This document shows positions 4,482 through 10,034 of a stretch of 14,038 nucleotides of DNA, in pieces. Position numbers and translations under genes: made by a program. Origin of the DNA: Ruminococcaceae bacterium UBA7101. Lineage in GTDB: Bacteria > Bacillota > Clostridia > Oscillospirales > Acutalibacteraceae. Position 1 is the first letter of the stretch, and each line of letters starts with the position of its first letter. Location of the stretch: positions 1 through 14,038 of the forward strand of contig DKYL01000019.1 in NCBI GenBank assembly GCA_002493325.1, in the 5' to 3' direction. Under the pieces are notes generated by a model. That model was not told the origin of the DNA. It did no database searches and saw nothing but the letters and a program-made list of their open reading frames with translations.

Positions 4482-6161
4482 TTATTCAAATTTAATATCT
4501 ATGTTATTCTGTGCCTGATTGATTAAATCCTCAAGCAAATCTCTTTTTTGCTGAACAGCCGCCTTTTTCTTGGCAATAGCCAGCTTTAAATTCCTGCCTG
4601 TAAGCTCAAAGACAGCCTGTCTGATTGCTTTTGAATGGGTAGGGATTTTAATAAATTCCTTGATTGTGGGGTTCGGGCTGTCAATAACAAAGTGTTCACC
4701 CACAATACTGCCGTTGGCACCATTGAGTACACCAAACAAAGCAATGTCTGTTCTGTGGAGAATATCCATAAGCTCTTCCCACTGGTCAAATTCCATAGTC
4801 CGGGTGCTTGTCGGCTCATTCTCCTCCTGCATAACAGGTGCAGGCGGTACAGACTCAGACGGAATCACAGGTGCTGTATTTTCAACAACAGGTGTATCCT
4901 CCTGCTTTGGCTGAACCTTTTCCTTAATAATCGGTGCGGTTTCCTGCACCACAGGCTTTACCTCAGCAACAGGAGGTTTCGGAGCTTCTGCTGTTGCTTT
5001 CGGAGTGACAGCAACTCCATTCCTTACAGACCGTTCAAGCTGAGCAATTCTGTCAAGGATAGCCTGATTTGACTCATCAAGCTTAGGCTCGCAAAGCTTG
5101 ATAAAAGCCATTTCCATTTCAATACGTGCGTTAGAGCCTGCTTTAATTCTTGTCAGGGTATCCTGAAATAAATCAAGACCGAAAATTATATTTTCAAGGG
5201 TGAAATTTTCTGCACCTGATAAAATCGAATTATACTCATCATCGGTGCAGATAATCAGCTCCCTGCTTTTTTTGACTGTTTTAACCATCAGATAATTTCT
5301 GAAATGATTAATCATTTCAACGCAAAGGCGTTCCATATCATAGCTGTTCTGATAAAGCCCTGCCAAAAGGTCAATTGCTGTTGAGCTGTCCCTGTCAGCA
5401 ATACAAGCCGTGAATTTATGCAAAACCTCTCTGCCTGCAAGACCTGCAACCTCACTGACAAGTGCGGAATCAATATGACTGCTTCTGCCTGCACACTGGT
5501 CAAGGATGGATAAGCCGTCACGCAGAGCACCGTCGGCAATACGTGCCACAAGCACAGCCGCATCATCGTCAATGGTCATATTCTCAAGCCGGGCAACCTG
5601 CTTTAATCGGACTGCCATGGTTTCAGGCTGAATACGCTTGAAATCAAAACGCTGACAGCGTGACAGAATTGTAGCAGGCAGCTTGTGCACCTCAGTTGTA
5701 GCAAGAATAAATATTACGTGAGCAGGCGGCTCCTCAAGTGTTTTAAGAAGTGCATTGAATGCTCCTGCCGAGAGCATATGCACCTCGTCAATAATATACA
5801 CTCTGTATTTGCCGCGTGAGGGTGTATAGTTAGCCTCCTCACGCAAATCACGGATGTTATCAACACCGTTATTTGAGGCAGCATCTATTTCAACAACATC
5901 ATAGATTGCACCGCTGTCAAGCCCTCTGCAAAGCTCGCACTCATTACAAGGCTCACCATCAACAGGATTTAAACAGTTCACTGCCTTAGCCAAAATCTTT
6001 GAACAGGTGGTTTTTCCCGTTCCTCTTGAGCCTGTGAACAGATATGCGTGTGAAACCCTGTTTTCTTTAATTTCATTTTTAAGGGTGGAGATAACGTGAT
6101 CCTGCCCATAAACATCAAAAAAGTTTTTTGGTCTGTACTTACGGTATAAAGCCCGATACAT
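4482..6161 (-). CDS. dnaX: DNA polymerase III subunit gamma/tau
   Basis: 559 aa from the preferred ATG at 6161, which has GGGAGGGTGAG immediately upstream (about 6165-6175). The frame stays open further upstream to 6197, but that part overlaps the SRP RNA region and gives no family-like sequence, whereas MYRALYRKYRPKNF is the classic DnaX N-terminus. Visible motifs: P-loop G44-SRGTGK-T51, zinc cysteines C63, C72, C75 and C78, Walker B IIDEVH (123-128), and sensor/arginine-finger region SRC (167-169). A Pro/Glu/Val-rich linker of about 70 residues precedes the C-terminal tau-like domain. It is the ATPase core of the clamp loader that places the sliding clamp at the replication fork. I see no convincing A-AAA-AAG frameshift site, so a single product is likely. 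Confidence 0.97.
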   Translation of the reverse strand: MYRALYRKYRPKNFFDVYGQDHVISTLKNEIKENRVSHAYLFTGSRGTGKTTCSKILAKAVNCLNPVDGEPCNECELCRGLDSGAIYDVVEIDAASNNGVDNIRDLREEANYTPSRGKYRVYIIDEVHMLSAGAFNALLKTLEEPPAHVIFILATTEVHKLPATILSRCQRFDFKRIQPETMAVRLKQVARLENMTIDDDAAVLVARIADGALRDGLSILDQCAGRSSHIDSALVSEVAGLAGREVLHKFTACIADRDSSTAIDLLAGLYQNSYDMERLCVEMINHFRNYLMVKTVKKSRELIICTDDEYNSILSGAENFTLENIIFGLDLFQDTLTRIKAGSNARIEMEMAFIKLCEPKLDESNQAILDRIAQLERSVRNGVAVTPKATAEAPKPPVAEVKPVVQETAPIIKEKVQPKQEDTPVVENTAPVIPSESVPPAPVMQEENEPTSTRTMEFDQWEELMDILHRTDIALFGVLNGANGSIVGEHFVIDSPNPTIKEFIKIPTHSKAIRQAVFELTGRNLKLAIAKKKAAVQQKRDLLEDLINQAQNNIDIKFE

Positions 6162-6180
6162 AATCTCACCCTCCCCTAAT

Positions 6181-6337
6181 AAAAAATGCCCCCGCACCCT
6201 TTATGTAACGTACAGACTTGTCTGAGGCACACAGAATAATCCACTTATTGCTGCTCGGTTCCCCGCCTGACAAGGTTCGTAGCATCCCGTCGCACAGGGC
6301 CCATACGCTACATAAAAGGCGCAAAAGCACTCTTTTC
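6181..6337 (-). ncRNA. ffs: Signal recognition particle RNA, short form
   Basis: The minus strand carries the SRP domain IV signature: GAACCTTGTCAGG, then CGG-GGAA-CCG tetraloop hairpin, then AGCAGCAATAAG (6244-6278). The two ends form a long helix: 6309-6329 pairs with 6187-6207 over about 21 positions, including G-U pairs. A run of Us (6181-6186) closes the transcript as a terminator. The RNA is about 150 nt, so there is no room for the Alu-type domain of Bacillus 6S-like SRP RNA. It binds Ffh for co-translational membrane targeting. The position directly upstream of dnaX matches the scr-dnaX order of Bacillus. Confidence 0.92.
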
Positions 6338-6343
6338 GCAAAT

Positions 6344-6372
6344 ATTATACTATATTATTATTTAGAAATCAA
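6344..6372 (-). promoter_or_regulatory. Promoter of the SRP RNA gene
   Basis: TTGATT (6367-6372), 17 nt, TATAAT (6344-6349) on the minus strand, with the predicted start near 6337, just before the RNA's terminal helix. It lies within the last codons of the flavin-reductase gene. It may also supply dnaX by read-through past the RNA's terminator. Confidence 0.75.
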
Positions 6373-6864
6373 GACCTTTTCTATCTCACCATAGTAAATA
6401 AAGTGATAATCCTTATCGGGATACCATTTTTCGTCAATCGTATCATCCATAAATTCATCAGGATTAAATCTTGATTTAGCTGCTTTTTTGCAGACCAAAA
6501 CGATTTCAGCCTCATCAAAATAAGGTGCTTTTTCGTCAAAAGCAGGAGTAAGACCGCATTCCTGAACCTTATCAACATCCCTGCCGCTTTTTGAACCGCA
6601 AACGCTATGGATTTTCTGCTTCATATCCATAGGGTAAAAGCTGACAGTAAAATAGTCATTTGCATTTAAAAATTCCTCGGTATATCTCTGAGGACGGATA
6701 TAAATGGTTGCCATATCCTTGCCCCACAGCTCACCGACAGCACCCCAAGACACAGTCATTGTGTTGAACTTTTCACCATCACCTGCAGTAACGAGTGCCC
6801 ATCTGTTTTTGAAAAGGTCAACCGCATTTTCACCGACTTGGGTAAATTCAACTTCTTTAAACAT
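6358..6864 (-). CDS. Flavin reductase-like FMN-binding protein
   Basis: 168 aa from ATG at 6864, chosen because GAGGTGAT lies at about 6869-6876; the frame is open 13 codons further up without a good site. The sequence carries the flavin-reductase-like split-barrel pattern: NRWALVTAGDGEKFNTMTVSWGAVGELWGK, then ATIYIRPQRYTEEFLNANDYFTVSFYP, then CGSKSGRDVDKVQECGLTP. Members bind FMN and either reduce free flavin or act as flavoredoxin-like electron carriers in anaerobes. The substrate cannot be told from the sequence. It follows an SCP2-like gene on the same strand, separated by a weak hairpin, and its 3' end hosts the SRP RNA promoter. Confidence 0.88.
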   Translation of the reverse strand: MFKEVEFTQVGENAVDLFKNRWALVTAGDGEKFNTMTVSWGAVGELWGKDMATIYIRPQRYTEEFLNANDYFTVSFYPMDMKQKIHSVCGSKSGRDVDKVQECGLTPAFDEKAPYFDEAEIVLVCKKAAKSRFNPDEFMDDTIDEKWYPDKDYHFIYYGEIEKVLISK

Positions 6865-6888
6865 ATGTATCACCTCAAAATATAATCT

Positions 6889-6914
6889 AAAGGCGAGTAT
6901 CAAACCCGCCTTTT
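6889..6914 (-). terminator. Weak hairpin after the SCP2-like gene
   Basis: AAAGGCG and CGCCTTT form a 7-bp stem around an 11-nt loop. There is no strong T-run on the minus strand, so it may be a partial terminator or only an RNA-stabilising hairpin. Confidence 0.35.
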
Positions 6915-6926
6915 AACAATCAAAAA

Positions 6927-7253
6927 TTATTTGATGAACTTAACAAGCTCCAGTGCTGCACTGACATCACCGTCAACCTTGAGCTTGCCTGTTGTGAAAG
7001 CAATAACAGGGTCAAGCTTGCCGTTGATAAGCTTTGTGAAATTAGTCGCATTCATAGTAATAATAGCATTTCTGTCATAATACTCATAAGGCTCAACGTT
7101 CACTCTGCCGTCCTTAATTTCTATATAGAAAATGCCCTCAACCTTGCCGACTAAGTTAATCTGAAAAGCAAGTGTGCCCGGAACTGAAGAAACGTCAGTA
7201 TTCATAAATTTCTTTCTGGTTGCAAGAACAACTGATTCATATGTCATAGCCAT
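6927..7253 (-). CDS. SCP2 sterol-binding-domain-like protein
   Basis: 108 aa from ATG at 7253, with GGGGG at 7262-7266 at 8-nt spacing; the open frame extends only to a TTG inside that site. The pattern is that of bacterial SCP2 domains: a helix, then a strand-rich middle (FYIEIKDGRVNV, DRNAIITMNATNFTKLINGKLDPVIAFTTGKLKVDGDVSAALELVKF). These proteins have a hydrophobic tunnel for lipids or acyl chains; in Clostridia the ligand is unknown. It has its own strong promoter and is followed by the flavin-reductase gene, so the two may form a small unit. Confidence 0.85.
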   Translation of the reverse strand: MAMTYESVVLATRKKFMNTDVSSVPGTLAFQINLVGKVEGIFYIEIKDGRVNVEPYEYYDRNAIITMNATNFTKLINGKLDPVIAFTTGKLKVDGDVSAALELVKFIK

Positions 7254-7293
7254 ATAAATAACCCCCAAATAAATTTATTTATTTATCAGGTAG

Positions 7294-7322
7294 ATTATAC
7301 CACAGTAATAATAATTTTTCAA
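7294..7322 (-). promoter_or_regulatory. Extended -10 promoter of the SCP2-like gene
   Basis: TTGAAA (7317-7322), 17 nt, TATAAT (7294-7299) on the minus strand, with a TG one base before the -10 box (extended -10). The start would be near 7287, about 34 nt before the ATG at 7253. Confidence 0.75.
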
Positions 7323-7361
7323 GTCAAACATTGATAAACAGGCATTTTTTGTGAATTATTT

Positions 7362-7721
7362 TTACTTGTCCTTTGGCTTTGCAATCATAGCAACAACCAG
7401 ACCGCTGAGCATAGCAATGGTTACACCTGCCGCACATGCCTGAAAACCGCCTGTTATGATACCCAGAAAGCCGTCACGCTGAACTGCCTCCTTGACACCC
7501 TTTGCGAGCGCATTGCCGAAGCCTGTAAGCGGAACTGTTGCACCTGCTCCCGCAAACTCAACGAGCTTTGGATATAAGCCGATACCACCGAGCAGCACAC
7601 CGAGGCAAACAAATAAAACAAGAATTTTTGCAGGGGTAAGCTTTGTCAAATCAATCAGAAGCTGACCGACCACACAGATAAGACCGCCTACAACAAACGC
7701 TTTAATCAACATCATAATCAT
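7362..7721 (-). CDS. spoVAE: Stage V sporulation protein AE (SpoVAE)
   Basis: 119 aa, nearly all membrane: an N-terminal segment (AFVVGGLICVVGQLLIDLTKLTP), a second (ILVLFVCLGVLLGGIGLYP), the conserved EFAGAGATVPLTGFGNALAKG loop, and two further segments. The length and motifs fit SpoVAE, a subunit of the SpoVA channel that moves dipicolinic acid into the developing spore and out at germination. An AGGTGAT site lies just upstream of the ATG at 7721. The usual partners spoVAC and spoVAD are not next to it: downstream is the SCP2 gene and upstream a toxin-antitoxin-like locus on the other strand. Gene presence suggests an endospore former. No clear sigma-A promoter is seen, as expected for a forespore gene. 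Confidence 0.93.
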   Translation of the reverse strand: MIMMLIKAFVVGGLICVVGQLLIDLTKLTPAKILVLFVCLGVLLGGIGLYPKLVEFAGAGATVPLTGFGNALAKGVKEAVQRDGFLGIITGGFQACAAGVTIAMLSGLVVAMIAKPKDK

Positions 7722-7789
7722 AAAAAATCACCTGCTATATTTTTTACAAAAACAAATAATTTATGCATTTTAATACAATAATATATTTG

Positions 7790-7818
7790 TTGATTTTTGA
7801 TGCATTTGATGATACTAT
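7790..7818 (+). promoter_or_regulatory. Promoter of the small membrane peptide (toxin-like) mRNA
   Basis: TTGATT (7790-7795), 17 nt, TACTAT (7813-7818). The start would fall near 7825, exactly where a UUCG-capped hairpin begins. Confidence 0.6.
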
Positions 7819-7824
7819 AGATGC

Positions 7825-7838
7825 AGGACTTCGGTCTT
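7825..7838 (+). other. UUCG-tetraloop hairpin at the mRNA 5' end
   Basis: AGGAC-TTCG-GTCTT: a 5-bp stem with the very stable C(UUCG)G loop at the predicted transcript start. Such 5' caps protect mRNAs, and stable 5' structures are common in type I toxin messages. Confidence 0.55.
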
Positions 7839-7874
7839 ACGGATTCAGTTCCGGCAAGGAGTTATCTATAAACG

Positions 7875-7928
7875 GTGACGGTTAGCCCTCTTAATAAACA
7901 GAGGGTAATGCCCTCTAATTTATTTTAG
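7875..7928 (+). CDS. Possible 17-codon leader ORF overlapping the toxin ribosome binding site
   Basis: GTG at 7875 opens MTVSPLNKQRVMPSNLF and stops at TAG 7926-7928, inside the purine-rich site AGGGGGTGATG of the downstream peptide gene. An AAGGAG lies 13 nt upstream (7856-7861), rather far. The 5' UTR has two CCCTCT copies (7887-7892 region and 7911-7916) that compete for one AGAGGG (7900-7905) and could also mask the downstream AGGGGG. Translation of the leader could open that site, as Mok does for Hok. This is a hypothesis; the ORF is short enough to be chance. Confidence 0.3.
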   Translation: MTVSPLNKQRVMPSNLF

Positions 7929-7939
7929 GGGGTGATGCT

Positions 7940-8011
7940 ATGGAGTATTTAACTATTTTAGTTGTTATTCTGATTGCAGCCACAGGCTACATATTAAGCA
8001 TAAAAAAATAA
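7940..8011 (+). CDS. 23-aa hydrophobic peptide, candidate type I toxin
   Basis: ATG at 7940 with an excellent site AGGGGGTGATGCT just upstream. The product starts MEYLTILVVILIAATGY and ends ILSIKK: one transmembrane span with a short basic tail, the make-up of small membrane toxins of type I systems (Fst, TxpA, BsrG types). It has its own promoter, a structured 115-nt leader and a terminator right at its stop codon. A convergent antisense RNA overlaps its 3' end. I do not match it to a named family. It could alternatively be a harmless small membrane protein, but the strong translation signals and antisense make a toxin the best reading. Confidence 0.6.
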   Translation: MEYLTILVVILIAATGYILSIKK

Positions 8012-8046
8012 CCGCCCCATAGTCCAAATGTAGCAGTTATTTTTTA
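8002..8046. terminator. Shared bidirectional terminator of toxin mRNA and antisense RNA
   Basis: AATAACCGC (8007-8015) pairs with GCAGTTATT (8033-8041) with one mismatch. T-runs follow on both strands (8041-8045 on plus; the A-run 8002-8008 gives Us on minus). Both transcripts therefore end across each other. Confidence 0.75.
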
Positions 8047-8087
8047 ACACTATACGGGCTAACCATCTATCGGATAGCTCCTTGTTC
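8003..8087 (-). ncRNA. Antisense RNA, candidate type I antitoxin
   Basis: A perfect consensus promoter on the minus strand (8094-8122) would start an RNA near 8087 that ends at the bidirectional terminator, about 85 nt long. It is complementary to roughly 40 nt of the 3' end of the toxin mRNA. Its own 5' part, CAAGGAGCTATC (8073-8084) and GGTTAGCCC (8056-8064), repeats in sense the toxin leader CAAGGAGTTATC (7855-7866) and GGTTAGCCC (7880-7888). It also contains a 9-codon frame MVSPYSVKK (8066 to 8037) behind AAGGAG. Confidence 0.6.
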
Positions 8088-8093
8088 AATTTT

Positions 8094-8122
8094 ATTATAT
8101 TATACATTTGTGTTTTTGTCAA
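8094..8122 (-). promoter_or_regulatory. Perfect consensus sigma-A promoter of the antisense RNA
   Basis: TTGACA (8117-8122), exactly 17 nt, TATAAT (8094-8099) on the minus strand. It is the strongest promoter in the window, fitting an RNA that must be in excess over its target. Confidence 0.85.
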
Positions 8123-8165
8123 TGACAAATATGGAGTGTAACACATTACTGTATCAATCATACAG

Positions 8166-8199
8166 GGCAGGCTTTCAGACCTGCCTTGTTTTGTTTTTC
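8166..8199 (+). terminator. Rho-independent terminator
   Basis: GGCAGG (8166-8171) pairs with CCTGCC (8180-8185) around an 8-nt loop, then TTGTTTTGTTTTT. No plus-strand gene directly precedes it apart from the peptide locus, so it may be a back-up stop. Confidence 0.6.
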
Positions 8200-8218
8200 G
8201 GGCGGATGATATCCGCCC
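8200..8218. repeat. GC-rich palindrome, REP-like
   Basis: GGGCGGAT-GAT-ATCCGCCC, an 8-bp perfect stem in an AT-rich spacer, followed by CTACGA. Its composition contrasts with the surroundings and resembles short palindromes that are dispersed in many Clostridial genomes; copy number is not testable here. Confidence 0.45.
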
Positions 8219-8510
8219 CTACGAATATTTGACAGCAATTAAATTATACTCTTTAATGGAAGCTTTTATATACAAAACAAGTATAACGGTTTGGAACGCA
8301 TTTGTATTATAATGTTATTAAAGGCAACACAGTATAAAAGCTATTTTCCACATTGTTTTAATTTACATTTTTAATAGGGACAGGTGTCCTGATGATCCTC
8401 CTGTAAATTTGCAAATGTTAAGAAATCCCAAAAGCTGGAATAATACCCCGATAATCGATATAACAGTATTGCGTATAAATATATTAGAATAGTAACAGGT
8501 GATGGAATAT
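8219..8510. other. AT-rich intergenic spacer with one small dyad
   Basis: No gene is visible in about 290 bp. The only structured item is GGACAGGTGTCC (8379-8390), a dyad of GGACA and TGTCC that could be an operator for the XRE regulator downstream. No consensus promoter with a good -35 box could be found for that gene. Confidence 0.4.
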
Positions 8511-8867
8511 ATGAGTTCTGATAAGATGCTAAATGCAGATGATATTGTAAATGCATTGATTGAATTAAAAGATATAAGAAACTGGACAAATTATAAGATT
8601 GCTGTAGAAAGTGATTTACCTACAAGTACAATATCAAATATCTTTAACAAAAAAAGTATGCCCCAGCTTGATACTCTATTTGCACTTTGTAAAGGATTTG
8701 GCATAACACCTGCTCAATTATTCGGAAGAAACGAAAAATATGAAAAGCTTACCGATAAAGAAGCAGAGATAATAAAACAATGGGAGAGTCTTGACCCAAA
8801 AAGTCAGAAGGCACTTGAAAATCTTATAGAATTATTAAATAGTAAAGAATATTACATAGATATATAA
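8511..8867 (+). CDS. XRE-family helix-turn-helix transcriptional regulator
   Basis: 118 aa from ATG 8511, chosen because AGGTG (8497-8501) is 9 nt upstream; the in-frame GTG 8499 and ATG 8502 overlap that site. Residues about 7-65 form an XRE/Cro-CI type domain: LIELKDIRNWTNYKIAVESDLPTSTISNIFNKKSMPQLDTLFALCKGFGITPAQLFG, with the recognition helix around TSTISNIFNKK. A helical C-terminal tail (LTDKEAEIIKQWESLDPKSQKALENLIELL) is common in short Clostridial XRE proteins and may dimerise. It is followed 11 nt later by a small membrane/acidic protein gene, which it probably controls or is controlled with. Targets are unknown. Confidence 0.88.
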   Translation: MSSDKMLNADDIVNALIELKDIRNWTNYKIAVESDLPTSTISNIFNKKSMPQLDTLFALCKGFGITPAQLFGRNEKYEKLTDKEAEIIKQWESLDPKSQKALENLIELLNSKEYYIDI

Positions 8868-8878
8868 AGAGAGAAAAA

Positions 8879-9112
8879 ATGCATTGTATTATTAAAACAT
8901 TTCAAAAATTAATTATTAATATTGCGTCATTCATAATTGCCTTTTCATCAAAGCCTATACGCTTTTCAGTTGAAAACCTTAAAGAAATACAGCAAAGTGA
9001 TGACCCATTTACCAATGAAGAGTTGAGAGATTTACTTGATGAAGAATTAAACAGATCTACTGATGAAATGGATACGGATGTTATTGATTTCTTAATTGAT
9101 GAAATAATTTAA
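8879..9112 (+). CDS. Small protein with hydrophobic N-terminus and acidic C-terminus, unknown
   Basis: 77 aa, not recognised. Residues 3-24 (CIIKTFQKLIINIASFIIAFSS) are hydrophobic and could form a membrane or amphipathic anchor. Residues 36-77 are strongly acidic, with a repeating LLDEEL / MDTDVIDFLIDEII pattern that looks helical. AAGAGAGA lies just ahead of the ATG. It is 11 nt after the XRE gene, so the two form an operon. Its stop codon sits inside a perfect 19-bp inverted repeat. An XRE regulator followed by a small anchored acidic protein could be a toxin-antitoxin or anti-sigma-like pair, but nothing in the sequence decides this. Confidence 0.6.
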   Translation: MHCIIKTFQKLIINIASFIIAFSSKPIRFSVENLKEIQQSDDPFTNEELRDLLDEELNRSTDEMDTDVIDFLIDEII

Positions 9113-9130
9113 AATTATTTCATCAATTAA
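9092..9130. terminator. Perfect 19-bp inverted repeat across a stop codon
   Basis: TTAATTGATGAAATAATTT (9092-9110), one A, and its exact reverse complement (9112-9130), followed by TTTT. It includes the last six codons and the stop of the 77-aa gene. It may terminate transcription or stabilise the message end; a second terminator follows at once. Confidence 0.6.
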
Positions 9131-9138
9131 TTTTACTG

Positions 9139-9170
9139 AAAACAAGAGTTCCTAAAGTGCTCTTGTTTTT
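9139..9170 (+). terminator. Rho-independent terminator of the XRE operon
   Basis: AAAACAAGAG (9139-9148) pairs perfectly with CTCTTGTTTT (9160-9169) over 10 bp, with an 11-nt loop and a T-run. The A-run on the other side could also let it work leftward. Confidence 0.8.
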
Positions 9171-9197
9171 ATAGTTTATAAGCAAAGGTATATTCTT

Positions 9198-9692
9198 ATG
9201 AAAAATAAAACCTGCTGCTTTTCAGGGCACAGAAATATGTCAGCAAAAGAAAAATCAAAGGTATATTTAAAATTAAACAGGCAAATTGAAAAGCTGATAA
9301 GCGAGGGCTATGACACATTCCTATGTGGTGGAGCCTTGGGGTTTGATACCCTCTGTGCATTGGCAGTTTTAGAAGCAAAGAGCACGAATGCAGGCATTAA
9401 ATTAGTGCTTGCATTGCCCTGCCGAAATCAAGCAAAAGGCTGGCAGCCGAAGGATATTGATGTATACAATTCAATTATTGAAAAAAGCGACGAGGTAATA
9501 TACACCTCATCACTGTATTATAACGGCTGTATGCAAAAGCGAAACAGATTTATGGTAGACAACAGTTCTTATTGCATTTATTATTTGAACAAGTCTTTTG
9601 GCGGAACTGCTTACACCGTTAAATACGCTGCCGAAAAAGGGCTTAAAATAAAAAATCTTGCACACCTCAATAAGCAGGAGGAAACAGAATGA
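9198..9692 (+). CDS. SLOG-family (DUF1273/YpsA-like) protein
   Basis: 164 aa. The N-terminal CCFSGHRNM and the glycine-rich nucleotide-binding turn LCGGALGFDTLCALAVLEAK (about 42-61), followed by LVLALPCRNQAKGWQ and a DEVIYTS strand, match SLOG-superfamily Rossmann proteins of the YpsA/DUF1273 type. They are expected to bind nucleotides or nucleotide derivatives. Some SLOG proteins act in phage defence (for example with nucleotide second messengers), but small stand-alone forms are also common and of unknown role. The gene overlaps the next by ATGA (9689-9692), a tight translational coupling. Confidence 0.85.
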   Translation: MKNKTCCFSGHRNMSAKEKSKVYLKLNRQIEKLISEGYDTFLCGGALGFDTLCALAVLEAKSTNAGIKLVLALPCRNQAKGWQPKDIDVYNSIIEKSDEVIYTSSLYYNGCMQKRNRFMVDNSSYCIYYLNKSFGGTAYTVKYAAEKGLKIKNLAHLNKQEETE

Positions 9693-9928
9693 GCACAAAA
9701 AATGAAGATATAGAAAAAGAGTACAAAAAGCTGAAAAAGCTAAGACTTGAGGCAGCCGATAAATTTTCATTTATCACTCTGCTTTCTCAACGCCTGCTTG
9801 TGCTTGTAGACTCAACAGATTCGGACATATATGATTTTGAAGATTTGTTGAGTAACATTAGGCTAACTGTTGAGGAATTACATAACTATTGCACGATATA
9901 CGGAGAAATGTTTCAACAGGAAAAGTAA
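9689..9928 (+). CDS. Small helical protein coupled to the SLOG gene, unknown
   Basis: 79 aa, not recognised. The first 25 residues (KNEDIEKEYKKLKKLRLEAADKF) are charged and look like a coiled coil; the rest is helical with scattered hydrophobics, no cysteine motif and no membrane span. It starts inside the stop of the SLOG gene (ATGA overlap), with GCAGGAGG at about 9675-9682 as ribosome binding site. The coupling suggests a partner or regulator of the SLOG protein. Confidence 0.75.
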   Translation: MSTKNEDIEKEYKKLKKLRLEAADKFSFITLLSQRLLVLVDSTDSDIYDFEDLLSNIRLTVEELHNYCTIYGEMFQQEK

Positions 9929-9983
9929 GCATTCTTAGGTCATTGAGACACTGACACCAATAGTTTTGTTCAATAAAAGCTAC

Positions 9984-10015
9984 AAAAAACAAAAACGGGC
10001 GGCTATCAGCCGCCC
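9984..10015 (-). terminator. Terminator of the M28 peptidase gene
   Basis: GGGCGGC (9997-10003) pairs with GCCGCCC (10009-10015) around TATCA. On the minus strand it is followed by GTTTTTGTTTTTT (the A-rich 9984-9996 on plus). It lies between converging genes. Confidence 0.85.
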
Positions 10016-10034
10016 TTACTGTTATACAGTAATA

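Noticed and set aside
4560..4600. A-rich stretches near the end of dnaX as a possible gamma/tau frameshift site
   Set aside because: The A-runs are not in the A-AAA-AAG phase and lie only about 20-30 codons from the stop, not after the ATPase core.
7722..7780. Sigma-G-like promoter ahead of spoVAE
   Set aside because: A GCATA-like -35 can be seen, but the -10 and spacing are too loose in such AT-rich sequence to call.
8285..8320. TATAAT at about 8310 as a promoter for the XRE gene
   Set aside because: No acceptable -35 box at 16-18 nt spacing, and the gene start is about 200 nt away.
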